57,683 nt of DNA from Oscillospiraceae bacterium (GCA_902795345.1 CADBKO010000024.1:1-57683), one strand, 5' to 3'; counted from the stretch's first letter, positions 35,756-47,230 are shown. The notes: a model not told the origin generated them from the sequence alone. Program-made: numbers and translations.

Positions 35756-36556
35756 TTACCAGTCGGAATCCCAGTCCGTGTCGCCGCTGTCCCAGTCGTC
35801 ATAGTCGTAATCCCAGTCGGAGTCAGAGTCGCTGCCGGAATCCTGGAGAGAATCCCAGGTGTCGGATTCCATAAAGTCGCTGCCGTCCCAGCTGTCGTTG
35901 TAGCTGTTCCCCACATAGTAGCTGCCGTAGTCGTCTGCGGGGAAGGAATCCGTCTCCACCCAGTCGTCATAGCCGGAATCCATATACCAGGAGGAGCCGT
36001 AGCGATAATAGAGATTGTCTCCCGTGCTGTAATATCCGTCCTTCCGATGGCCGATCCGTTTGACGGCAAACTGGAGCAGCAGGTACAGCACCACGACGGC
36101 AATGATGATAAAGGTAGACCTGCTCTTGGGGCGCCGGCTGGCGCCGCTGCTCCGCGTGCCGCTGCCATTTCCCCCGTTCTGCCGGAGGCGATGCTCCTCC
36201 AGCAGCTTGAGATAGAGCTCGTTCACGGCGTAGGCCTCGTCCGGCCCGTCGTAGCGCACGGCCCGGCTGCCGTCGGACTTGTTCTTATAGACGACGAAGC
36301 GATCCCCCTCCCGGTAGATGCCGAAGGCCCTGGGGGAAGGCTCGTTTATGCCGATGAAGAAGCGCATTTTCTCCAGGGGCATGCCCTTGGAGTCGCAGAA
36401 GGCGCGAAGCTCCTCAATGGTTCGGGGCTTCCGGGTCCCGGTCCCGGCTTCGCCGCCGGGCACATGATGGGGGTTGGGCGCGCCGCAGGAGGGGCAGATC
36501 TCATCCCCCGGCCCCAGGGCGGTCCCGCAGTAGGCGCAGGTTTTCTCGTTAGCCAA
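35756..36556 (-). CDS. Zinc-ribbon membrane protein with Asp/Ser/Trp/Tyr-rich tail
   Basis: The N-terminus has a zinc ribbon (CAYCGTALGPGDEICPSCG). A soluble region of about 80 residues follows (EELRAFCDSKGMPLEKMRFF, FGIYREGDRFVVYKNKSDG), then one membrane helix (IIIAVVVLYLLLQFAV). The C-terminal tail of about 90 residues is dominated by Asp, Ser, Tyr, Trp and Gly (repeats like DSDSDWDYDYDDWD). Function unknown. A promoter at 36579-36607 puts the transcript start near 36572, which rules out the longest frame. GGAGG lies 7 nt before TTG 36556, so TTG is preferred; the ATG at 36562 is only 1 nt from the GGAGG. Product about 266 residues. Confidence 0.75.
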   Translation of the reverse strand: MANEKTCAYCGTALGPGDEICPSCGAPNPHHVPGGEAGTGTRKPRTIEELRAFCDSKGMPLEKMRFFIGINEPSPRAFGIYREGDRFVVYKNKSDGSRAVRYDGPDEAYAVNELYLKLLEEHRLRQNGGNGSGTRSSGASRRPKSRSTFIIIAVVVLYLLLQFAVKRIGHRKDGYYSTGDNLYYRYGSSWYMDSGYDDWVETDSFPADDYGSYYVGNSYNDSWDGSDFMESDTWDSLQDSGSDSDSDWDYDYDDWDSGDTDWDSDW

Positions 36557-36578
36557 TTTCATCCCTCCTAATTGCATA

Positions 36579-36607
36579 ATGGTATCATGTATCGGCGCAA
36601 AAGGCAA
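36579..36607 (-). promoter_or_regulatory. Promoter of the zinc-ribbon / yitT unit
   Basis: TTGCCT (36607-36602), a 17-nt spacer and TACCAT (36584-36579) on the minus strand. It fixes the start of the downstream gene near 36556-36562. Confidence 0.6.
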
Positions 36608-36665
36608 GAAAAAGGGAGGCCGTCCCGCAGGGAAAGGGAGGCCGTCCCGCAGGGAACGGCCTCCC
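36608..36665 (-). terminator. ppdK terminator with duplicated arm
   Basis: GGGAGGCCGT (36636-36645) pairs with ACGGCCTCCC (36656-36665), with inner TCCC/GGGA pairs. A 22-nt direct duplicate of the left arm (36611-36632 and 36633-36654) lets the right arm pair with either copy. On the minus strand each version is followed by a T run (TTT, then TTTTT). Confidence 0.75.
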
Positions 36666-36676
36666 CCTATTCGTTT

Positions 36677-36777
36677 TCAGTCCGGCTTTTTTGCGCCGCA
36701 GCCGGGGCAGAAGCGGCCGGTATTCCCCGCCGCACCGCCCTCCGGGATCAGATCGGGAAAGTCCTTCGCGGAGGACT
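36677..36777 (-). pseudogene. Out-of-frame zinc-knuckle remnant after ppdK
   Basis: In the -1 frame relative to ppdK, the minus strand reads on from the ppdK stop region as EQVKSSAKDFPDLIPEGG and ends GRFCPGCGAKKPD at TGA 36677-36679. It has no start codon and no ribosome-binding site. The sequence resembles the end of a small zinc-ribbon protein and, with the ppdK tail, looks like one reading frame broken by a one-base shift. Confidence 0.6.
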
Positions 36778-39591
<2,814 letters not shown>

Positions 39592-39666
39592 TTTGCTGCG
39601 GACTCCCTTCGATGTGATAGTATTTCCGACCGGACCGGGCCGAAAAGCGATAATCCTTCTTTCAAA

Positions 39667-39672
39667 ATTATA
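39667..39672 (-). promoter_or_regulatory. Extended -10 promoter element for ppdK
   Basis: TGGTATAAT on the minus strand is a TGn-extended -10. The -35 is poor. It lies about 75 nt before the ATG. Confidence 0.5.
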
Positions 39673-39814
39673 CCATGCAATTTCAAAAAGAAAAACCTTC
39701 ATTTTTCACAAATCCTGAGGAGAAAAGCCGGGTATTTCGTGGATTTCGGTGAACTTCGCGCAGGACGGAGAGCAAAAATCGTCAAATCCCGTCGAAAAGC
39801 CTGACAGCTTGCAG

Positions 39815-39884
39815 GCACAATCAGAAATGTTTTCTGATTGTGCAAGGATTGAACGTGAAGAGGGGATTCCCGTCCCCTCTTCAC
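39815..39884. repeat. Two adjacent perfect hairpins in the prs-ppdK interval
   Basis: Hairpin 1 pairs 39815-39827 with 39831-39843 (13 bp). Hairpin 2 pairs 39855-39866 with 39873-39884 (12 bp). GATTGTG at the end of hairpin 1 is also complementary to CACAATC just after hairpin 2 (39882-39888), so an alternative fold is possible. The surrounding interval 39703-39932 contains no gene. Confidence 0.6.
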
Positions 39885-39932
39885 AATCTCCCCATGCGCG
39901 TCGTTACTCCGCCGATAGGTTTATCTGCAAAC

Positions 39933-39968
39933 TGACAGCCCGCCCGGAAAAATCCGGGCGGGCTGTCA
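39933..39968 (-). terminator. Terminator downstream of prs
   Basis: A perfect 16-bp stem (39933-39948 with 39953-39968) with an AAAA (minus: TTTT) loop, about 40 nt past the prs stop. The T run after the stem is short. Confidence 0.7.
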
Positions 39969-40009
39969 CGATGCGTACTGGTTTTCCCCTTCCAGTTTGT
40001 TGTAGTTTT

Positions 40010-41155
40010 TCAGGCTTTTTCGCCGGTGTAGTTCTCCAGCAGGCGCACGATGCGGTCATGGGGATCCATGATGGTGCTGACGGAGACGCCGTGGTTGATG
40101 GAGGCCACGATATAGGCCACATATTTGGAGCAGTCCACCTCGATGAACCAGGGCCTTTTCCTGAGCTCCGGGTTCACATAGGTGAGGTTGGTGCCGAAAA
40201 CGCCGTCGATGAGCCCGTCTTCATAGGCTTTGTCGAAGGAATCGAAGCCGGAGGTGAAGAGGGCGTAGGTGGCGGTGGAGAAGAAGCGGGTGGCTTTGTG
40301 CTCATGCATATAGCGGGCGATGTCCAGCATGCTCTCGCCGGAGGCGATGATGTCGTCGGCTACCAGCACGGTCTTCCCTTCCACGCTCTCGCCCAGGTAT
40401 TCATGGGCCACGATGGGGTTGCGCCCGTTGACCACGCGGGAATAGTCCCGCCGCTTGTAGAACATGCCCAGGTTCACGCCCAGCACGGAGGAATAATACA
40501 TATTCCGGTTCATGGCGCCCTCGTCGGGGCTCACCACCATGAAGCCGTCCTTATGGGGGTTGATGTCCGGGAACTTGCGGAACATGGCCTTCAGCACCTG
40601 GTAATGGGGCATCAGGTTGTCGAAGCCCATGAGGGGCACCGCATTCTGCACCCGGTCGTCGTGGGCGTCGAAGGCGACGATGTTGTCCACGCCCATGGCC
40701 TGCAGCTCCTGGAGGGCGCAGGCGCAGTCCAGGCTTTCCCGGGCGCTGCGGCGGTGCTGCCGCCCGCCGTAAAGCTGGGGCATGATGACGGTGATGGAGC
40801 TGGCCTTGCCGCCCATAGCCTGGATGATCCGGGTCAGGTTGGCAAAGTGATCGTCCGGGCTCATGCGGTTCTCATAGCCGAAGAATTTATAGGTGCAGCT
40901 GTAATTGTAGACGTCGGCGATGATATAGATGTCCATGCCGCGGACGCTGTCGTGGAGGAGGGCCTTTGCATCGCCGGACTGGAAACGGGGACACTCGGCG
41001 GAGAGCACAAAGGTGTCTCTGGCTTCGGGACCCATGGCGGCCCACTGCACCAGCCAATGGTCGATCTTTGCGGTCAGTTCTTCGGAGCCGGGCAGCGAGA
41101 TCAGGCCCAGCTTGGCAAAGTGGTTCCCCGTGTGAAACAGCTGTTCAGCTTCCAT
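40010..41155 (-). CDS. prs: Ribose-phosphate pyrophosphokinase (long, atypical form)
   Basis: An enzyme making PRPP from ribose-5-phosphate and ATP for nucleotide, His and Trp synthesis. The PRPP loop VADDIIASGESMLDIARYMH and the metal-site region VSPDEGAMNRNMYYSSVLG are clear, as are the KRRDYSR catalytic-loop residues. At 381 residues it is longer than the classical 310-320-residue enzyme and diverged around the N-terminus, a variant class seen in Clostridia. The ATG at 41155 is used, as in-frame codons upstream start with TTG and lack support. It sits about 45 nt from a TTGACA/TAGATT promoter. Confidence 0.88.
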   Translation of the reverse strand: MEAEQLFHTGNHFAKLGLISLPGSEELTAKIDHWLVQWAAMGPEARDTFVLSAECPRFQSGDAKALLHDSVRGMDIYIIADVYNYSCTYKFFGYENRMSPDDHFANLTRIIQAMGGKASSITVIMPQLYGGRQHRRSARESLDCACALQELQAMGVDNIVAFDAHDDRVQNAVPLMGFDNLMPHYQVLKAMFRKFPDINPHKDGFMVVSPDEGAMNRNMYYSSVLGVNLGMFYKRRDYSRVVNGRNPIVAHEYLGESVEGKTVLVADDIIASGESMLDIARYMHEHKATRFFSTATYALFTSGFDSFDKAYEDGLIDGVFGTNLTYVNPELRKRPWFIEVDCSKYVAYIVASINHGVSVSTIMDPHDRIVRLLENYTGEKA

Positions 41156-41196
41156 ATCTCTTTTTTCCCCCAAAAGCGCAATTTTCAGGCATACTA

Positions 41197-41225
41197 AATC
41201 TAATCTAATTTCCGGAAATTGTCAA
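41197..41225 (-). promoter_or_regulatory. Promoter of prs
   Basis: TTGACA (41225-41220), a 17-nt spacer and TAGATT (41202-41197) on the minus strand, divergent from the nucleotidyltransferase promoter. Confidence 0.75.
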
Positions 41226-41253
41226 GCTATGGGCGGGCATTTGTCGCTTTTCC

Positions 41254-41282
41254 TTGAAGTGGCGGAGGGTTCGTGTTATAGT
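41254..41282 (+). promoter_or_regulatory. Promoter of the nucleotidyltransferase gene
   Basis: TTGAAG (41254-41259), a 17-nt spacer and TATAGT (41277-41282), about 40 nt before the ATG. Confidence 0.75.
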
Positions 41283-41322
41283 GGGGCCACGATTTGACAA
41301 AGAAGTATAGGAGGCTAATACC

Positions 41323-42228
41323 ATGTCCAAGGCCAGTCTGGTCATTATGGCCGCCGGGATGGGTTCCCGTTACGGCGGCGTCAAGCAGATCGCCGGGGTG
41401 GGACCTCACGGCGAGATCCTGATGGAATATGCGATCTTCGACGCCCTGCGCGCCGGCTTCGACAAGGTGGTTTTCATCGTCACGGAAGCGCTGGTGGAAG
41501 GCCTGAAGGAGAAATTCGGCGATGCCCTGGCGAAAAAGGGCGTGGAGGTCGCTTTCGCGGTGCAGGACTACTCCTCCCTGCCCGCCTTCCATCAGGTGCC
41601 CAAGGACCGGGTGAAGCCCTACGGCACCGCCCACGCGGTACTCTGCGCCCGCGGGGCCGTCCGGGAACCCTTCGCCGTCATCAATGCCGACGACTACTAT
41701 GGGGCCGACGCTTTCCGGGCCATCTTCGAGGCGCTGCCCTCCCTGGACGGGAAGCGGGCCTGCATGGTGGGCTATAAGCTGCGCAACACCGTCAGCGAAC
41801 ACGGCACCGTGACCCGGGGGGTCTGCTCCGTGGCGGAGGACAGGCTCCAAAGCGTGACGGAGACCTTCAAGATCGCCTGTTTCCCCGACGGCACCATCCG
41901 GGACACCGCCCAGGACCCGGCAGGGAAGCTGCTGGACCCTGACGCCGTGGTCAGCATGAATTTCTGGGGCTTCCATCCCTCCGTCTTCGACGCCCTGGAG
42001 GATTATCTGGACCGCTTCCTGCGCAGCCTCGCTCCCGGGGACCTGAAGAGCGAATGTCTGCTCCCCGCCCTGGTGGACGAGCGCATCCGCGCCGGGAAGC
42101 TGGACGTGGACGTGCTCCACACCGACGCCCGCTGGTTCGGCATGACCTATAAGGAGGACCATCCCCTGGTGCAGGCGGAGATCGCCCGCCTCCACGAAAC
42201 CGGGGCCTATCCCCCGGCTTTGTGGTGA
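41323..42228 (+). CDS. Sugar-phosphate nucleotidyltransferase-like protein
   Basis: A 301-residue GT-A-fold nucleotidyltransferase. The nucleotide-binding loop is IMAAGMGSRYGGVKQ and the metal-binding strand is FAVINADDYYG. Later conserved parts are GYKLRNTVSEHGTVTRGVC and MNFWGFHPSVFDAL. The family transfers NMP to sugar phosphates or similar acceptors; the substrate cannot be told. AGGAGG lies 8 nt before the ATG. It is a single-gene unit between its own promoter and a terminator, with no cell-surface or sugar-pathway neighbours. Confidence 0.85.
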   Translation: MSKASLVIMAAGMGSRYGGVKQIAGVGPHGEILMEYAIFDALRAGFDKVVFIVTEALVEGLKEKFGDALAKKGVEVAFAVQDYSSLPAFHQVPKDRVKPYGTAHAVLCARGAVREPFAVINADDYYGADAFRAIFEALPSLDGKRACMVGYKLRNTVSEHGTVTRGVCSVAEDRLQSVTETFKIACFPDGTIRDTAQDPAGKLLDPDAVVSMNFWGFHPSVFDALEDYLDRFLRSLAPGDLKSECLLPALVDERIRAGKLDVDVLHTDARWFGMTYKEDHPLVQAEIARLHETGAYPPALW

Positions 42229-42245
42229 TCCCTTCACCTTGAACC

Positions 42246-42279
42246 AAAACTCCGGGAACTTGCGTTCCCGAAGTTTTTT
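42246..42279. terminator. Terminator between the nucleotidyltransferase and birA
   Basis: AAAACT-C-CGGGAAC (42246-42259) pairs with GTTCCCG-A-AGTTTT (42264-42277), loop TTGC, then T's on plus. The A run on the other side makes it usable in both directions. It overlaps the last codon region of birA. Confidence 0.85.
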
Positions 42280-43075
42280 AATCTCTGTGCAGAGTGGCTT
42301 CCCCGCTGCGGAGCTTCCGCAGGCTGCCATCCGGCAGGCGGAGAAGCAGGGAGAAATCCTCATCCAGCCCTTCGGCATGGGCCGCCGTCCCGTCGGAGAG
42401 CATAACATCCTGCCCCAGGGTGACGCAGGCGGAGCGGTACTCCGCCAGGCGGTCCTCCCTGCCCTGGGGGAAATCCGCCGCCAGCTCGTCCAGGGCCAGG
42501 ATCAGCTCCGCAGCCAGGGCGCTGCGCTCCGGCACGGGAAAACCCAGGCTGCGGAGGGAGGCGGCGGTCTGGCGCAGCTGGGGGGGGAGATCCTCCTCCG
42601 CCGTGCTTACGTTGATGCCGACGCCCAGGACCAGGCTCTCCACCCTGTCCCGGCGCAGCACCGTTTCGCAGAGGATGCCGCAGAGCTTTCGCTCCTGCCA
42701 CTGGAGGTCGTTGACCCACTTGATCTCCGGGGAAAAGCCGCAGCAGCGCCCCAGGGCGCGGCGGACGGCCACCGCGACCCAGGCGGTGATCTCCCCCACG
42801 TCCTCCGGGGCCAGCCGGGGTCGCAGAAGATAGGACAGGTAGAGGCCGCCGGGGGGAGAAACGAAGCTCCGGCCCAGCCTGCCCCGGCCCGCGCTCTGGG
42901 TCTCCGCCAGGAGCACGCTGCGGGCCGGAGCCCCCTGCCGGGCCCATTCCTTCATCCGGGTATTGGTGGAATCCACCGCCTCCGGCCAGCGGAGAAGGCC
43001 GCTCCGACCCTCCGGCAAACGGGAGGTCAGAGCGGCCAGACGCTTCTCTTCTCCGGAAAACTCAGGCCCAGTCAT
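42278..43075 (-). CDS. birA: Biotin--[acetyl-CoA-carboxylase] ligase
   Basis: A 265-residue ligase activating biotin and attaching it to carboxyl-carrier lysines. Motifs are DSTNTRMKEWA, AETQSAGRGRLGRSFVSPPG (biotinyl-AMP loop), IKWVNDLQWQERKLCGIL and a LGVGINV strand. There is no N-terminal HTH, so it is the non-regulatory class, with a short C-terminal SH3-like domain (ACVTLGQDVML). The start at 43075 overlaps the upstream gene by 14 nt and has only AAGG next to it. Codons farther upstream in this frame lie in the other gene and are rejected. Confidence 0.92.
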   Translation of the reverse strand: MTGPEFSGEEKRLAALTSRLPEGRSGLLRWPEAVDSTNTRMKEWARQGAPARSVLLAETQSAGRGRLGRSFVSPPGGLYLSYLLRPRLAPEDVGEITAWVAVAVRRALGRCCGFSPEIKWVNDLQWQERKLCGILCETVLRRDRVESLVLGVGINVSTAEEDLPPQLRQTAASLRSLGFPVPERSALAAELILALDELAADFPQGREDRLAEYRSACVTLGQDVMLSDGTAAHAEGLDEDFSLLLRLPDGSLRKLRSGEATLHRD

Positions 43076-43571
43076 CCTTGGCAAGGGGCGTGCGGATGCC
43101 CGAAACGACGCTGGAGAATTCCCAGATGAACCATTCCCCGGTGGAGGGTTTGGTGCGCAGGGTGACGGCCCGGGGGCTGTCGGCGCCGCCGGAGGTGACA
43201 AAGAGCTTCAGATAGCCCTCTTCCAGCTGATCCCGGCTGTGGGCCTGGGCCTCCACGGTGATGGTCCAGGGCTGGGCGGGGGTATAGTCGTTGGCGGGGA
43301 TGGCTCCGGCAAAGTAAGAGGGGCCCAGATAGTCCTTGCCGTCCATGAACCGGTCCTTCAGGAACTGCTTGTCCAGGTTGGAAAGGGGCCTGGGTCCTTT
43401 CAGATAGTCGATCATCTCCAGGGCGGCGTCCCGATCCTTGGGATAAACGCAGAGGGCGGCCACAAAGAGGGCCAGCACGCCGAAGGGGTCCTTCAGATCC
43501 GCCTCGGGCCGGGTTTTCAGCGCCGTCAGATCGGCGGGCAGGGATTCAAAAACAAAGCTCTTCTTTTCCAT
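43062..43571 (-). CDS. Conserved uncharacterised protein
   Basis: A 169-residue soluble protein with no signal peptide. It looks like a family widespread in Clostridia with the pattern PEADLKDPFGVLALFVAALC, FLKDRFMDGKDYLGPSYF and TSGGADSPRAVTLRTKPSTG. I know no function for it. AAAGGAG lies 9 nt before the ATG. It is co-transcribed with birA and overlaps it. Confidence 0.75.
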   Translation of the reverse strand: MEKKSFVFESLPADLTALKTRPEADLKDPFGVLALFVAALCVYPKDRDAALEMIDYLKGPRPLSNLDKQFLKDRFMDGKDYLGPSYFAGAIPANDYTPAQPWTITVEAQAHSRDQLEEGYLKLFVTSGGADSPRAVTLRTKPSTGEWFIWEFSSVVSGIRTPLAKDDWA

Positions 43572-43613
43572 CGCCTTGTTCTCCTTTCAATTTCGGGGTT
43601 TTTGTCTGCCCGC

Positions 43614-43643
43614 ATTTTAACACAAAATGTCAGGGCTTGTCTA
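43614..43643 (-). promoter_or_regulatory. Promoter of the uncharacterised gene / birA unit
   Basis: TAGACA (43643-43638), an 18-nt spacer and TAAAAT (43619-43614) on the minus strand. Confidence 0.6.
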
Positions 43644-43649
43644 CACAAA

Positions 43650-43678
43650 CGGGAGCTGCCTTTTTCAGGCAGCTCCCG
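43650..43678 (-). terminator. Terminator of nifJ
   Basis: CGGGAGCTGCCT (43650-43661) pairs perfectly with AGGCAGCTCCCG (43667-43678), 12-13 nt past the nifJ stop. On the minus strand CGTTTG follows. Confidence 0.8.
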
Positions 43679-43690
43679 CTGATTCTGTGC

Positions 43691-46600
43691 TTATTTTGCT
43701 TCCAGGTCGTACATCTGCTTCTGGAGGAGCAGCTTCTTATACTTGATCTCCGCGTTCTCGGCGGCCTCCTTGAACAGGACCTTCGCCCGGTCGGGGAAGC
43801 TGAGGGCCAGGGAGGAGTAGCGCACCTCGCTCATGAGGAAGTCCTCATACTTGCCGGAGGGGGCGCCGGAGTCGATGCTCAGGGGGTTCTTGCCCTGGGC
43901 TTCCAGCCGCGGATCATAGCGGAAGAGGTTCCAGTAGCCCGCGTCCACAGCGGCCTTCATGATGCTCTGGGACTTGCCCATGCCGGCCCGGGCGCCGTGG
44001 TTGATGCAGGGCGCGTAGCCGATGACCAGGCTGGGCCCGTCATAGCTTTCCGCCTCGGCCAGGGCCTTGATGCACTGGTTGTAGTCCGCGCCCATGGCTA
44101 CCTGGGCCACATAGATATAGCCGTAGGAGATGGCGATCTGCGCCAGGTCCTTCTTCTTCACGGCCTTGCCCGCCGCGGCAAACTGGGCCACCGCGCCGAT
44201 GGGCGTGGCCTTGGAGGCCTGGCCGCCGGTGTTGGAATAGACCTCGGTGTCGAAGACGAAGATATTGATGTTCTCGCCGGAGGCCAGGACGTGGTCCAGA
44301 CCGCCGTAGCCGATGTCGTAGCCCCAGCCGTCGCCGCCGAAGCACCAGAAGCTGGGCTTGGGAAGCAGGTCGGCGTTTTCCAGGACGAACTTCGCTTCTT
44401 CCCTGGCGCTGCCCTTGCAGGCATCCAGCAGGGCGTCACCCGCAGCCTGGGCCTTGGCGCTGTCATTCATGGCATCCAGCCAGCCCTGGGCGGCTTCCTT
44501 CAGGGAAGCGTCCTCCAGGAGGGCGGATACCTTCTCGGCCATGAGGGCGCGGCGCTGCTTCATGGCATTCAGCATGCCGAAGCCGAACTCGGCGTTGTCC
44601 TCAAAGAGGGAGTTAGACCAGGCGGGGCCGCGCCCGGCTTTGTTCACGGTGTAGGGGGCGCTGGGGGCGCTGCCGCCCCAGATGGAGGAGCAGCCCGTGG
44701 CGTTGGCCAGGAGCATCCGATCACCGAAGAGCTGGGTGATGAGCTTGGCATAGGGGGTCTCGCCGCAGCCGGCGCAGGCGCCGGAATACTCGAAGAGGGG
44801 CTTCACGAACTGGCTGCCCTTGACGGTCTTGGGATCGAAGGGGGTCTCCTTGGCGGCGACATTGCGGTAAGCATAGTCGTAGGCCGCCTGCTGCTTCGGC
44901 TGCTGGTCGGCGGGAGTCATGACCAGGGCCTTCTCCTTGGCGGGGCAGACATTGACGCAGCTGCCGCAGCCCAGGCAGTCCGCCGGGTCCACCTGGATGC
45001 CGAACTGGTAGCCCTCGCAGCCCTTACCCAGCATCTTCACGGTGACGGTGCCCTCGGGGGCCTTGGCCAGCTCCTCGGCAGAGTAAACGAAGGGACGGAT
45101 GGCGGCGTGGGGACAGACCAGGGAGCAGCGGTTGCACTGGATGCAGTTTTCGGGGACCCACTTGGGGATGTCCACGGCGCTGTTCCGCCGCTCGTAGGCG
45201 GCGGTGCCCAGGGACATGGTGCCGTCGGCATTCTTCACGAAGGCGCTGACGGGCAGGCTGTCGCCCCGGAGGGCGTCGGTGGGCTTCATGATGCGCTTCA
45301 GGTAATCCTCCAGCTCGGGCCGGTCGCAGGGCAGCACTTCGCCCGGCTTGTCGGGGGCGGGGTTATGCCAGCTTTCGGGCACGGCCACTTCCTCGAAGGA
45401 ATCCAGGCCCGCGTCCACGGCGGCGTAGTTCATGTTGACCACTTTTTCGCCCTTGCGCCCGTAGGAGTCCACGATGGCCTGCTTCATATACTTCACGGCG
45501 TCCTCGATGGGGAGGATCTCGCTGAGCTTGAAGAAGGCGGACTGGAGGATGGTATTGGTCCTGCCGCCCAGGCCCAGCTCCTGGGCCTTGTGGACGGCGT
45601 CCACGATATAGAAACGGATGCCGTTGTCGGCGATATACTTCTTGGCTCTGGCGGGCAGGCGGGCGTCCAGCTCCTCCTTGCTCCAGGGCCAGTTCAGCAG
45701 GAACACGCCGCCGGGCTTCACATCCTGCACCACGTCGTACTTCTCCATATAGGAGGGGGCGTGGCAGGCCACGAAGTCGGCCTTGGTGACATAGTAGCTG
45801 GACTTGATGGGGCTGCGGCCGAAGCGGAGGTGGGAGATGGTGACGCCGCCGGACTTCTTGGAGTCATACTGGAAATAAGCCTGGACGGTCATATCCGTGT
45901 GGTCGCCGATGATCTTGATGCTGTTCTTGTTGGCGCCCACGGTGCCGTCGGAGCCCAGGCCCCAGAATTTCAGGGACTTGATGTCCTTCGGGGTGGTGTC
46001 TGGCTCCTCGTCGATGGGCAGGCTCTTGTGGGTCACATCGTCCACGATGCCGATGGTGAAGCCCTGGATAGGCTGGGCCTTCTGCAGGTTGCGGACGACG
46101 GAAATGACGCTGCCGGGGGTGGTGTCCTTGCTGCCCAGGCCGTAGCGCCCGCCGTAGACGGGGACGGACTCGAACTTCGTGCCCTTGAGGGCGGCCACCA
46201 CATCCAGATAAAGAGGCTCGCCCAGAGCGCCGGATTCCTTGGTGCGGTCCAGCACGGCGATCTTCTTCACGGTGTCGGGCAGGACGGAGAGGAGGTGCTT
46301 GGCGCTGAAGGGCCGGTAGAGGTGCACATTGATGCAGCCCACCTTCTCGCCCTTGGCGTTCAGATAGTCCACGATCTCCTCGGCGGTGTTGCACACGCTG
46401 CCCATGGCGACGATGACATATTCCGCGTCCTTGGCGCCGTAGTAGTTGAACAGCTTATAGTCGGAACCGGTGCGGCGGTTGACCTCGTTCATATAGGCCT
46501 CCACCACCTCGGGCATGGCGTCGAAAACGGCGTTGGCGGCTTCCCGGTTCTGGAAGAAGATGTCCGGGTTCTGGGCGGAGCCGTGGAGGATGGGGTGAGA

Positions 46601-47230
46601 GGGCAGGTTGGCCCGGTCCTTGAAGGCGCGGACCGCGTCCATATCCAGCATTTCCTTCAGCTCGTCGTAATCCCACACCGCCACCTTGTCGATCTCATGG
46701 GAGGTGCGGAAGCCGTCGAAGTAATTGAGGAAGGGCAGGCTGCCCTTGATGGCGCTGAGGTGGGCCACGGCGGAGAGGTCCATGACCTCCTGGGGATTGG
46801 CGGAAGCCAGCATGGCAAAGCCGGTGCTGCGGCAGGCCATCACGTCGCTGTGGTCGCCGAAGATATTCAGAGCGTGGGTGGCCACGGTACGGGCGGAAAC
46901 ATGGATGACGCAGGGCAGCAGCTCGCCGGCGATCTTGAACATATTGGGGATCATGAGGAGCAGGCCCTGGGAAGCGGTGAAGGTGGTGGTCAGCGCGCCG
47001 GAAAGCAGGGAACCGTGGACCGCGCCGGCGGCGCCGGCTTCGGACTGCATCTCCACCAGCTTGACCTGCTGGCCGAAAATGTTCTTGCGGCCGTGAGCGG
47101 ACCAGTCGTCAGCCAGCTCGGCCATCACGGAGGAAGGGGTGATGGGGTAGATCGCCGCGACTTCGGTGAAAGCATAGGCCACATGGGCCGCGGCGGTGTT
47201 GCCGTCCATGGTTTTCAGTTTGCGTGCCAT
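43691..47230 (-). CDS. nifJ: Pyruvate:ferredoxin (flavodoxin) oxidoreductase
   Basis: A 1179-residue single-chain PFOR that converts pyruvate + CoA to acetyl-CoA + CO2 and reduces ferredoxin. It is an oxygen-sensitive central enzyme of anaerobic fermentation. Domain I begins with MDGNTAAAHVAYAFTEVAAI and the IYPITPSS motif. Two 4Fe-4S clusters are in CIQCNRCSLVCPHA and CLGCGSCVNVCPAKEK, with an additional C-x2-C site at CAGCGETPYAK. TPP binding is GDGWGYDIGYGGLDHVL. AAGGAGG lies 7 nt before the ATG. It is a monocistronic unit between a good promoter and a terminator. Confidence 0.97.
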   Translation of the reverse strand: MARKLKTMDGNTAAAHVAYAFTEVAAIYPITPSSVMAELADDWSAHGRKNIFGQQVKLVEMQSEAGAAGAVHGSLLSGALTTTFTASQGLLLMIPNMFKIAGELLPCVIHVSARTVATHALNIFGDHSDVMACRSTGFAMLASANPQEVMDLSAVAHLSAIKGSLPFLNYFDGFRTSHEIDKVAVWDYDELKEMLDMDAVRAFKDRANLPSHPILHGSAQNPDIFFQNREAANAVFDAMPEVVEAYMNEVNRRTGSDYKLFNYYGAKDAEYVIVAMGSVCNTAEEIVDYLNAKGEKVGCINVHLYRPFSAKHLLSVLPDTVKKIAVLDRTKESGALGEPLYLDVVAALKGTKFESVPVYGGRYGLGSKDTTPGSVISVVRNLQKAQPIQGFTIGIVDDVTHKSLPIDEEPDTTPKDIKSLKFWGLGSDGTVGANKNSIKIIGDHTDMTVQAYFQYDSKKSGGVTISHLRFGRSPIKSSYYVTKADFVACHAPSYMEKYDVVQDVKPGGVFLLNWPWSKEELDARLPARAKKYIADNGIRFYIVDAVHKAQELGLGGRTNTILQSAFFKLSEILPIEDAVKYMKQAIVDSYGRKGEKVVNMNYAAVDAGLDSFEEVAVPESWHNPAPDKPGEVLPCDRPELEDYLKRIMKPTDALRGDSLPVSAFVKNADGTMSLGTAAYERRNSAVDIPKWVPENCIQCNRCSLVCPHAAIRPFVYSAEELAKAPEGTVTVKMLGKGCEGYQFGIQVDPADCLGCGSCVNVCPAKEKALVMTPADQQPKQQAAYDYAYRNVAAKETPFDPKTVKGSQFVKPLFEYSGACAGCGETPYAKLITQLFGDRMLLANATGCSSIWGGSAPSAPYTVNKAGRGPAWSNSLFEDNAEFGFGMLNAMKQRRALMAEKVSALLEDASLKEAAQGWLDAMNDSAKAQAAGDALLDACKGSAREEAKFVLENADLLPKPSFWCFGGDGWGYDIGYGGLDHVLASGENINIFVFDTEVYSNTGGQASKATPIGAVAQFAAAGKAVKKKDLAQIAISYGYIYVAQVAMGADYNQCIKALAEAESYDGPSLVIGYAPCINHGARAGMGKSQSIMKAAVDAGYWNLFRYDPRLEAQGKNPLSIDSGAPSGKYEDFLMSEVRYSSLALSFPDRAKVLFKEAAENAEIKYKKLLLQKQMYDLEAK

